Source of the DNA: Parus major
Taxonomy: Eukaryota > Chordata > Aves > Passeriformes > Paridae
Direction: 5' to 3'
DNA length: 64,000 nt
Assembly: GCF_001522545.3 (NCBI RefSeq)
Contig: NC_031799.1
Coordinates: 37,125,522-37,189,521, forward strand
Within the stretch, counting starts at the first letter, position 1; each line of letters opens with the position of its first letter. This document shows positions 40,035 to 50,480 of the stretch, one piece after another. A program made the position numbers and the translations under genes. The notes beneath the pieces are model-generated. The model did no database searches. It saw only the letters and a program-made list of their open reading frames with translations, and was not told the origin of the DNA.

Positions 40035-40605
40035 TGTCCTGTAAGGCTTGTCCTGAGTTTGACTGGAATGGAGTTAATTTTACTCATAGTATCTTATATG
40101 GTGTTGTGTTTTGGAATCATGACCAAGTAAGTTTTCACAATGGTTCAGAATGGTTCTGCCAGTGTCAAGACTTTCTCTGTCTTGCAAACTGCTCCTGTAT
40201 TGAAGTAGTCTGGGGATGGGCAGGAGGCTGTATAGCAACACAGCTGAACAGCTGACCCCAGCTGACCAGGGGAATATCCCATGGCATATGGATCCATGCC
40301 CAAAAATAAAAACTGAATAAAAGGAGAAGAAATGGAGTGACACTCATGGTTTTGGTGCTTGTGCTTCCAAATATATATGATGCAAGATGAAGGCCAGCTA
40401 TTCTGGAAGTGGCTGAATGCCTGCCTGCTGAGAGGAATCAGGAAATGAAGCCCTCCTTTTGCTTTACCTATTGAACTCTTAACTTGTCCTTATCTCAAAC
40501 CATGAGTTTTCTCACTTTTGCCCTCTTATTCTCCTCTTCATTACCTGGTGGGGAGTGAGCAATGACCTGTTTGCAGCTCAGAGTTTACAGGGTTAAGCCA
40601 CAACT
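40035..40605 (+). mobile_element. Solo LTR of an avian endogenous retrovirus
   Basis: The sequence follows an LTR that is common in bird genomes. It starts TGTCCTG, has the U3 block GAGTTAATTTTACTCATAG, a TATA-like AATAAAAGG near 40,315, a decayed poly(A)-signal region (CTATTGAACTC), then ATGAGTTTTCTCACTTTTGC, and ends GGTTAAGCCACAACT where related copies end in ACA as I recall. A 7-bp direct repeat CTAGTCC lies on both sides (40,028-40,034 and 40,606-40,612), as expected of a target-site duplication. No gag, pol or env sequence is beside it, so the provirus was lost by LTR-LTR recombination. The ERV class is not assigned. The 124-codon frame at 39,881-40,255 overlaps the LTR and is not a gene. 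Confidence 0.82.
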
Positions 40606-41529
40606 CTAGTCCAGACCATCTACACCTTGCCAGATGGTCTTGAAAATAGTCAGTGAGTGAAAATTTACTCCTGAGTAGGTACCTATTTAATTCTAAATAT
40701 AGGAAATAACTTATTCCCTTCTTCCTTGAAACAATGTTTTTATGTTGAAAATTATTACTATTTCACCTCATTAGTCCCCTTCCCTTCCTTATCCTTCTTA
40801 CTCTTTCCTCTGCCCTGCCTTGGCCCTTGCCCTCTTCTCTCCACCATAGTCACAATGAGTTTGTCTTGGTTTGGTTTCTAAAGTTTTATTTTGGAAATAA
40901 TGGCTAAAGGTTCTTCCTGAAATTGCTTCATCCAACTTTGTTAAGTTTTAATAGGATTAATCTATAGTCATATAAAAATCTAATTAATTTTTACTACTGT
41001 TGCAAACAGAATTTCCCTATTCTGTATTGTGTTCTTGTCCTTTATTTACTGATACACTATACAAATACTGTTTGTACGTGACTTTTTAAAGGAACAGTTT
41101 GTAACCAAGGAAACTAAAAATGGAAAAATGTTTTTGGGCGTTCTTATCATCACACCTCAAAATCTGTTTAAAACAACTAAAAAAAGAGTTTTTCTGGGGG
41201 AAGACAAGGAAGAGCAGTGAATGATCTCAGGTAAAATTGTAATTCATAAACCGCTGAGATCTGGGGCTGAGTTTCTAACAGGTAAACTGGTGTCAATTGA
41301 AACTGTGAACATCTGACTTCTTGAGAATTAAACTCAAGTTAATTATTATCCTAATATCATTTAGCACTATTGTCTCTTCTGTCAGTGTTAACTTTTCTGT
41401 CCCCATCCTCATTTTGAAAAGCTTTTTCACAATTACCTGTAAAAACAAGCACCCTAATTTCAAAAAGCTTTATTCATCATAAATATGATATCAGTAGGCT
41501 AGATCAGGTGTTCTAGACCTGAGGAATGT

Positions 41530-41576
41530 GGTATAAAAGGCATTTCTGGTTTGATAGGAAATGCCTTTTGAATACC
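41530..41576. repeat. Compact inverted repeat able to form a 47-nt hairpin
   Basis: GGTAT plus AAAAGGCATTTC on the left pairs fully with GAAATGCCTTTT plus ATACC on the right, with a 2-nt bulge on the right arm and an 11-nt loop. No promoter or transcript evidence is visible, so I do not call it a microRNA. Confidence 0.85.
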
Positions 41577-42639
41577 ATTGCTCTTATGTCATAGGGCACT
41601 ACCTTAATAAAGCTAAAAATAACACTAACTTCATGATAATTGGATGAGTTCTGGGAATGTCCTGCACAACCCAGGACTGCCTTAAACTCTTCTTATGGTG
41701 AGCAATCACAAGGAGAAGAAATAGAAAACACAAGAACCTTTTGGTAGAATGCCAGGATGCTGTAACACTCAGAGCAAATAAGAAAAACACAAAAATGCAA
41801 GGCTTTTTTATTTAAGTAGGAAGATCAGAAATCTAAAAGATGATAGCAAGAAAATCTGGCTATTTTATGGTTCAGTGCATTGTCAGATTTCTAATTATGA
41901 GAACATAAAAAAAACTCCTTAAAAAGGAAATGTAAGAGATCAAAGTAGAATTTGTCCTTAACAACCAGTAGGGCACAACATTTCTTTCTTTTCTAATCTG
42001 TGTCATGCTCATTGAATGGACTACTGCAAGACTACCAAGGCAGCAGAAATCCTGGTCTATAATGGTTAAAAATAATGTAAATGAGTATAAACTGGAAACT
42101 GTGCAGTGCAATCCTCCCCTGGTAAATCTTCCTGTTACTGGGCACCAAAAGCATCACGAAAATCACTGAATTTAAATTTCCATGTCTGTATAGGTCACAG
42201 CATGTTATCAATCTTTTAATGACATCAAAAGGAAAGACTGAAGGGCCTGCTTTATCATGCAGTGAACTTTGACAGAAATGTAAAATCTAATCCTTTTGCA
42301 CTCATTATATTCCTATCCTCAACTAGACTCATCCACTGTAAACTCAACTCAGACACCCAAGCCATTGCATTAACAGCACTAGTAGCCATTTTTGGTCATT
42401 AATTTTCCAATATCCCAAGCTAGAAACACCTGTCATGATTAATTCTCTGAATCATTGGGTTCAAATCCATCTCCATATTCTTAAATTTTTAAGCCATCTG
42501 AAAGAAGGAGAAAGAGTATTTTCCTATGGTTCTGCTCCTCGTGTCCCCATTTATTATAATAAAACTCTATGTAGTACAGAAAAGAGAAGGAAGAATTATC
42601 AAAGTGATGGAATGGTTCCATGGAAAAGAAAACTTGAAA

Positions 42640-42830
42640 GGGAATGTGGAAAAGTGCTATAAAATCACTGTAGAGCAAGGGAAAGGTCAGGTGGCAAAGT
42701 CCTACCACAGAAGAGGAAAACCTCTCAAAACTGTGCTGTAGAGTAGTGGAACTCCTTGCTGCAGGCTGTGGAGGATGTGAAACGTGTAGGTGCAACACAG
42801 CTAACTGAAGGCAGAAAAATCCCTGTGTAC
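42640..42830 (+). mobile_element. Possible decayed CR1 fragment
   Basis: TAGTGGAACTCCTTGCTGCA followed by GGCTGTGGAGGATGTGAAA resembles the CR1-family segment encoding the end of ORF2 (a Trp/Leu-Pro-like block, plus sense). The remainder is too diverged to follow, so the limits are rough. Confidence 0.4.
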
Positions 42831-44794
42831 TTCCAGAAAAATAGAACCCTTAGTACTCTAACTCCTACATTGTTTCTTCATCTGTCATATAGGTGAAAGA
42901 AAAACTGTAAGCTACAAATAAGTATCATTCTACTGAAATCTCAGAATAAAACTTTGTTGCTGAAGAAAAAAGCAGATTGCTGTGAATACGTGGGTATATA
43001 TGTGTCTGTTAACTCCTCCTGCTCATGTTGAAAAATAGACAATGCAGTGAAATTGTGGCAGTCTGGATTCAAATCACATGGGCTGCTTTATATGAGTTTT
43101 CCGGTCTTGGCCTGGCTGGAATGAGCTCTTGTCATCCAAGCTTGCTAAAGGATAACCACGTGAATCTGGCAACTACTTGTTAATGAGTCAAAGCGAGGTA
43201 TCACGTAACATGTACCACTCTAGACTCAGAAGGAGAGCCTGTGTACTCAAGTCAGCATTGGAGATGCTTATCCTGGGGGCCATTTAGGAGGATGGGACAG
43301 GGATGGGAAAATAACGCTTCCTCTACCAGAGGGAAGTACACCCAAAGTACCATCTCCTTCTTAGTATCTTCCCCATAACCTGTCCTTGTGTGGTGCCAGC
43401 CTCAGCAGCTTGCTTTCCTAACACTCCATGATGTTCTTTCTCGCTCAGGAGCAGTGGTGCCACAGAGGGAATGGCAGCAAATATTCAAGTGATTCTTTTG
43501 AACGCTGGATAGAAAAAAAGACAAGACATTCCTGTAAATTTTCAGAACCACTTCGAAACAGAGAAGCCAAGACTGACATAAATATTCAATCTTATGCTTT
43601 AAATTCAGCCAGCATGAGCCTTTACTGGGAATTAGCAAAAATACTTGATTATCATACCTGTTAATAAACATAAATGCTAATGCTCTGTAATCAGCAACAA
43701 TTCATGTCTCTGTACCTTGGCTATATCCTGACAGGAAAAATTATTTTGCAGGAGGTAGAGAGTAGATCAAGATAAAATCATGCAATGCTTACCAAAAAAA
43801 GTACTAAGCTTTCAACAGTGTTTTAAAATACACTATATCCCACACATATGTTAATTTTATTTACATATAGGATAGCCAAACATTTTAAGAAAACACACAT
43901 ATGGGCAAACAATACGCATATTATTAAATCAATATACACCTCTAACTAATATGTCTCTACTGAATGCATGGGTATATTTAATATTAAAATGTCTGCATCT
44001 GTATTTGAATGTGTAATTAACCCCAAGCTTTCTTTAGTCTCCACATGTAGCTGTTCAAAAGTCCAGGTTTTAATGGCAATACTTTCTTTAAAAGATCTGG
44101 GAAAATAGTTGTGGAGTCAGTTCCTACAGAGATTACAGAAATCTGTCTGAGGGATAAGATTTTGCTTAACATCTCTTCAGTTCTGCCTCTTATTTAGTAG
44201 TCACAGTTATGCCAAATGTCTTACTCTTTTTTCATCAGGGAGCAGATAATAACTCAAATGCCTCAGCCAAAACAAACTCTTTGAAAAGATCTTATGAAAT
44301 CATTTCTCTTTGCAAATCCATAAAAATCACCTCGAACTCCTTATCAATAGAAAGGCTTAAAGAGGGTGCAGAAGTCGTTGAATTATGATGTGCTTGTTTT
44401 AATGAAATTCCACTCCTGCTGGGATGTTCCCTGCAGATTTTCCATATTTCAGCATGGGAAAGGTTTGATGCTTTCCTGCCAGTGCCAAGAGTTAATTGAA
44501 AACATTTCAGGATAAATTCAGCTTGGGGGCCAACGCTCCCATTCCTTCATTATTCTTAACAATAATAGAGGAGTAATACAATTATTAATAGGCATGTTGT
44601 ATCCTCTTAAAGTGGCAGTGTGTTTCTGAAACCGTGTCTTTCACATTCTTTTTCTTAAGCAAATCTGAAACAAATAGAAGAATAGAAATCTCAGGAGAAA
44701 AGCCAGCCTGGCTGGTATATATATACGATTCAACACTTTTTCTTCACAGCTAGCATTTAGCCATTGTTAAATATAGGTAGTTACTTAAAACTTT

Positions 44795-44796
<2 letters not shown>

Positions 44797-44823
<27 letters not shown>
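44797..44823. repeat. (TAAA)n microsatellite
   Basis: Nearly seven perfect TAAA units in an AT-rich context. Confidence 0.9.
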
Positions 44824-44827
<4 letters not shown>

Positions 44828-46492
44828 ATAAAACAAAAATATCACTCATCTAGACCAGAATCCTCTAAAGATCTTCATGTTTAAATTCTCATCCCTGTGG
44901 GATATTAAATGATTTTCTTTGAAGATATGTATGTCCTCAGAGTTATTTAAGGAAACTCAGAAAAGAGAAATGCAATTTTTAATAAAAAGGCCATTGTTTT
45001 AAAGATTAAATTGGTTTTGCAGTGACATATTGTTCTTAGGATTTATGTCTTCAGTTTAATGAATCTAAAATACTGGGGTTTTTTTATGACAGAAGACATT
45101 AGATTGTCTTGCTGGCCTAGGGCTACTTATATGTTATCTTCTACAGTAAACAATTTATGCTACAATCTTGCAGAAAATACTTTTAATTTTAATTTTTTTT
45201 CCCCCTGACCTTGACTCTTGATACATTCATAGCAATTTTGCCAGTATTTATGCACTCCTTGTAACTAAATATGGAAACTCATAAAAGATATAAACTGTTA
45301 GGGAAATATTACCAAAATAATGTTTTCACTTAGCTTATTTTCATCACACATTTTTATCTCTTCTCCACACTACTCCTCCCAAAACAGACAACGTAAAATA
45401 TTAAGCAGCTCTGTTTGCAGAACTATTTTGCCATAAAACTTGCTGACTACAGAACCACAAAACCAGTCCAAGCAAATGGAAGCTACATGATTCCTGCAGA
45501 CTGCAAAGAGTCAAGGACATACTTGTACCATTTCAAAAGGCTTTATCTCATTTACTACAGCTCTTCCCTTTTTTTAAAAGAAGTTCTGCTGACAAAAGTC
45601 TTTGATGGGGTCACTGCCCATTCTGGCAGCAAACATGATATTTAAACTACCCCACAGAGGTAATTTAACCAGCTTTTTGCACCCTGTCTTAATCTTCTCG
45701 TCCAGAAAGACAGCAAGGATAAATGAGATTTGGGCTCAAATATTTTCCAAACAGTGGTGTTTGCATGCACTGATGCAGCATTCTGGAAGAATAGCAGGTG
45801 TAATTTAAAACATTTCTATGCTCCAGGGCAAGGATAGGACCTGAGTAGAATCAGGACAGGGTTAGGAACAGTTTCTGCCTCAGTTACCCCCACTGCAAAA
45901 CAGGAATATCTACTGAGTCAGAGCTAACAATGTGCAACCATCTTCCTTGATTTGCACAGCAGAGTATTAAGACAATGCTGAGCTTAAAGTCTGGACTGAG
46001 AGAGCATCACTACACAATTCTTTCTCTAGTTCTCTTAGGTATAACAGGTTTTCCCTACAGCATCAATTGAGAAAAAATTTGGTCCCATGAATATCATAAA
46101 GGCAGACTTCAGCAAGCTTGCTGGACAGGAAGAGGAAGGACTGGGTTGCCACAGATTTTTTCCTTGCTTACTGTGCATAGATGTGAGAAAAACAGAAAGT
46201 ATTCTGACCTAAGTTCCCAGTGAGATATGGAAAGAGTCAGAATAATTTCTGAATATAATGGCAGAGACTATATTCAGGCTCTACATGCAGTCACTATGTT
46301 CTAACATTGAGCCTAATACTTCCAAAAACTGAACCACTCAAGGTTTGAACAGCCCAAAAGGGAAAAGATTTCACAGTTTCTCAGTTTTCTTATATCATTC
46401 TTATCCACTCCTCTTACGAATACCTCCTCTCCATCCTAGCAGTACCTTTTGCATAATAACATGCTCTTCAACATATCCAGGCACTCAGCTTT

Positions 46493-46532
46493 GCTCACTT
46501 CAATAGGTTTTAGCTCACTTCAGTATGTTTTA
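46493..46532. repeat. 20-bp tandem repeat, two copies
   Basis: GCTCACTTCAATAGGTTTTA is followed by a second copy with two substitutions. Confidence 0.85.
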
Positions 46533-47070
46533 GCCAACTTTTATCTACTCCAGGTCAAACCCAAGTGTTAGCTGCCTGTTGACTCACATAAGCTTCATTT
46601 AACTAACGGAGTAATCTTTCTCTATAAGTATAGAAAGAAAGCCAAAGGGTAAATTCTGACAACAGTTACACTACTGAATGATTTGGAACCATGCAAACAA
46701 GACTTCACATCAGAGAAAGGCGAGATGTTTTGGACAAACTATTTGGTACATATGTTCTTTCAGTTTTTTCTATAAAATTCACACTCTTGTATTGAAGTTT
46801 CTTCCATGGCCTCAATTCCTGATATGCACAGACAATGACAAGTGTCTATACTTAGCCAGGTCCAACAGACTAATTTGCAAACATGTGGTATACACCTGAA
46901 TACACTATTATGAAAAATAAGATAGCCATAAGAGTTTCTGTGGACTGCTGCTTTACCTCCTGCTATAACATATTTTTACATGACATCAAAAATATTTGAA
47001 TGGATTTAGAAGGACTCTGTAACTCCTAAAAAGACATAACATGAAGATCATCACTACTGAGTGTATTTGG

Positions 47071-49080
47071 AATCATAGAATGGTTTGTGTTGGAAGGAAT
47101 CCTTAAGATCATCTAGTTTCATCACCCCTGCCATGGGCAGGGAACTTTTCACTAGACCATAATAATCAAAGACTCATCAAGTTCTTGAATGTCTCTGAGG
47201 TTGGGGAGTCCACAATATATCTGGACAACCTGTTCTAGTACCTCACCACCATTGCAGTAAAGAATTTCTTCCTAAAAGCTCATATAAACCTACCACCCTT
47301 CAGCTTAAAGCCATTCCCCTTTGTCTGATCATGACATGCCCTTGTGAAAAGTCTCCCTCCGGCTCTCTTGTCATTCCCCTCTAAGTACTGAAAGGTGGCT
47401 AAAAGGTCTCCTCAGGTACTTCTCCAAGCTGAATAACCCTGACTCTCTCAGCCTGTGTCCACAGAAGCAGTGTTTCAGCCCTCTGATCAGCTTAGTGGCT
47501 CCCTCTGGACTCCTTCCAACAGGTCAACATCTTTCTTGGTCTTGGGATGCCAAACCTGGATGCAGTACCCTAGGTAGAAGCATCCCAGGCAGGGTCTTAG
47601 AAGAGCAGAGTAGAGGGGCAGAATCACCTCTCCTGACCTGTTGTTCACACCTCTTCTGATTCAGCCCAGGACATAAGATGACTTTCTGGGCTGTACACAC
47701 ATACAGCTGGGTTGTATTGAGCTTTTCATCCACCAGCACCCCAAAGTCTTTCTCCCCTGGGCTACTTTCAATCCATTCTTTCAACAGCCTATATCTGTAT
47801 TTGGGATCACTCTGATCCTGGTGTGGGACCTTGCATTTGGCTTTTTTGAACCTCATGAGGTTTGCAGGGCCCCACCTCTCTGGTCTGTCAAGGTCCCTCT
47901 GGGCAACATCCTTTCCCTTGAGTGTGTTGACTGCACAACTCAGCCCCACTGTCTGTGTCACTGACAGGATTGTGGAACAGTCCCAGCCCCAATACTGACC
48001 CTGAAGGACACCACTTGTCACTGCTCTCCACTTGGACAGTGAGCCATTGACCACAATTATTTGAATGCAACCATCCAGCCAATTCTTTATCCACTGAGTA
48101 CTCTATCCATCAAACCAATATCTCTCCAGTTTAGAGACAAAGATGTTGTTAGGGACAGTGTCCAATGCTTCCCACAAGTCCAGGTACATGACATCTTTTG
48201 TCCTTCCCTTGTCCACTGGGTCTACCATATAACCCCATCATAGAAGGCAGACAAGTTCAGTGTGACTTGCCCTTAGCGCAGCCATGTTGGTTGCCACCAA
48301 TCACTTGATTATTCTCCATATCTCTTAGTACAGTTTCTCTTAGCACAGGAAGAAATGTCATGATTTTGCCAGGCACTGAAGTGAATTGACTGGTCTTTAG
48401 TTCCCTGGGTCTTCTTTATTTCCCTTTTTAAAAATGGGGCTTATATATCCCCTTTTCCAATCAGTGGAAACTTCACCAGACAGACATGATTTTTCAAATA
48501 TAATAGGCAGTAGCCACTTTCTCAGCCAATCCCTTCAGCACCCTCAGATACATCTTATCAGGACCCCATGGACTTGTACACCTTCAGGTTCCTTAGATGT
48601 TCTTGAGCCTGATCTTCTCTTGCACAGGTCAATTCTTTATTTTCCCAGTCCATGCTTTCCCCTTCTGCATCTTGGGGGTTTGGCTGGAGCACTTGCTGGT
48701 GAAGACAGAGGCTAAAAAGTGATCGAGTACCTCAGCCTTCTCTGTGTCCTGCATAACCAGGTCTTCCATATCCCTCCTGAAAGGAGCCACATTTTACCTA
48801 GTCCTTCTTTTATTGCTGAGTACCTAAGGAAGCTTTTTTTGTTACCCTTGATGTCCCTGGTCAGATCTACAACTGCCAGTGCTTTAGCTTTCCTAGCCAT
48901 CTTCCTGGCTGTTGAGATGATTTGTTTGTATTGCTCCCAGGCTACCTCTCCCTGTTTCTGTGCCCAGAAATATACCAGTTTGTGTTTTAAATTTGTCCAG
49001 GGGCTCCTCGTTCATCCATGCAGGCCTCCTGGCATTTTTCCCTGATTTCCTCTTTGTAGGGATGCCAATACATCAGAATA
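47071..49080 (-). mobile_element. CR1 LINE, 5'-truncated, about 2.0 kb
   Basis: The plus strand opens with AATCATAGAATGG, the reverse complement of the CR1 3' terminus, and then follows CR1 in reverse through the 3' UTR and reverse transcriptase to a point near 49,080. Minus-strand translation gives recognisable ORF2 pieces such as NGSLSKWRAVTSGV, DLDRPERW and WIESSPGEKDFGVLVDEKLN (frame 48,054-47,524), and ARKAKALAVVDLTRDIKGNK (48,900-48,840). The copy is dead: it has frameshifts, and around 47,940-47,950 the stretch that should carry the catalytic FADD motif is missing, so DTDSG runs straight into LCAVNTL-like sequence. The 5' end including the endonuclease is absent, the usual result of incomplete reverse transcription. 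Confidence 0.9.
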
Positions 49081-50084
49081 CTTCTTGCAATACTTCTTCA
49101 GCTACTATCATCGCCAGTGGATGACTGGAAACCTGCAGTGCTTGTATTTACTCTGTTTAAACCACCTTACTTCCTTTATTTTTTAAACAATTAAAATTAA
49201 TGGAGGCTATAAATACACTCTCATATACACTATAAAGTAGTAGGTGATTGCATTATTTTAGTATAAGACATTATAAACAGATGTGTCTTGCTTTTGCATT
49301 ACTAGAGAACATCTAGCAAACTATGTTTATTTACATGAGGATGTGTGTTTTGTGACACCCAGAGTACCATAATCTCTCAGACAGTTAAAAATACAAACTG
49401 TGTCTGCATTGTCTATATTTGCATGTAGACATACTTATAAGGGAGAAGGTTCAGCTGTACTTTATTTCTTTTGTTTCAAGTCATCAAGATACTGTGGCCA
49501 AGAACATGTTTATAAACATGTATTTCTCTCTTGCAAAGGCAAGAAACATCCCTTCTGCACTCCTGGTTTCCTCCAATTATTTTTCCAAGATTTTCTTTCC
49601 CTTACCAATCAAACTGTCCACTTTCCAATTCATAAGTGTTTCTCTTCAATGGACACTTTTCTTTTCCTCACTATATTCCCTTACATTTCACTATTTCCCT
49701 TGTGTTATACTTCCTCTGTTCCTCTTGTCTTGAAGTCCTGGACTACATTCTATGTTTTGGTCTCCACTTGCCCCCTAAACTTCCCCTTTGACCCCTTTTC
49801 AACTGTTTCCATCCTCTCTGGCCTTATGGGCACATGTAAGAGTTACCTTCTCTCTTCAATCATCATGCATCACCATCTCCATTGAAATATGCTATGTGTA
49901 TACTTGAGCCTGACCTCATTCCACATCTACCTAAGGACCGTCTTGGATTTCACACTATCAGGTCAACATTAAAATCACAGTAAAAGAGAATTTATTTAAT
50001 GGGACCTCCAGAGATAATCTACTTTCAAATTTTTCCAGAAGCTAAATTCCAGCCAACACTAGACATCAGCTGTATGACCTGCTC
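49081..50084. other. Non-coding spacer between two CR1 copies
   Basis: C/T-rich sequence without a recognised feature. Open frames of up to 161 codons (49,400-49,885) are rich in Phe, Ser, Leu and Tyr, which fits pyrimidine-biased DNA and not a real protein. Confidence 0.5.
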
Positions 50085-50480
50085 GCCGAGTCTTGGAAAC
50101 CTCAAACGATGGAGGTGACAGAGTTTCTTCGGGAAACTTGTCTCAGTCCTACTACATCCTTCACCTCCCAGCAAAGTTCTTCCTAATGCACAGTCTCAAC
50201 CTACTGGCCACAATCTGTGCCTGCTGCACCTTGTCATACCTTCTTCTTACACTACTGAGAAGAGTTGAGCCCTATAGTATTTACAAAAGTTTTCTTCCCA
50301 TGGTATAGGGTGCCATTAGATTCACTTTTCAGTTGCAATAAAGTTCAGCTCCCTCATCTTTTCCATGTTGATCACAAACTCTAGCCATTCCAGCAGCCTT
50401 CTACTAGTCCCTCAAGTTTCTCAGCATCCTTCCTGAACTTGAGAGAGGGGTGGTCTGAAACTTGGACACACTGTCACAAC
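50085..50480 (-). mobile_element. Decayed CR1 LINE 3' fragment (different subfamily)
   Basis: The plus strand resembles the reverse complement of a CR1 3' region: a block like CTTGTCTCAGTCCT, then AAGTTCTTCCTAATG, then CAGCTCCCTCATCTTTTCC, and finally ACTTGGACACAC. Divergence is clearly greater than in the copy at 47-49 kb, suggesting an older insertion. Confidence 0.55.

Larger units (their letters stand above)
40613..47070. other. Gene-free AT-rich DNA
   Basis: No gene is recognised. It includes a hairpin-forming inverted repeat (41,530-41,576), a possible CR1 relic (42,640-42,830), (TAAA)n at 44,797-44,823, a 20-bp tandem pair at 46,493-46,532 and a TAAT-rich block (44,350-44,640) that could be conserved. 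All open frames are short. Confidence 0.55.

Noticed and set aside
39881..40255. 124-codon frame at the left end of the solo LTR
   Set aside because: It runs through LTR control sequence and does not match retroviral or host proteins.
48061..49045. Plus-strand frames of 60-108 codons within the CR1
   Set aside because: They are antisense to the CR1 reverse-transcriptase sequence.
49400..49885. 161-codon Phe/Ser/Leu-rich frame
   Set aside because: Composition follows from T/C-rich DNA. Overlapping frames look alike.
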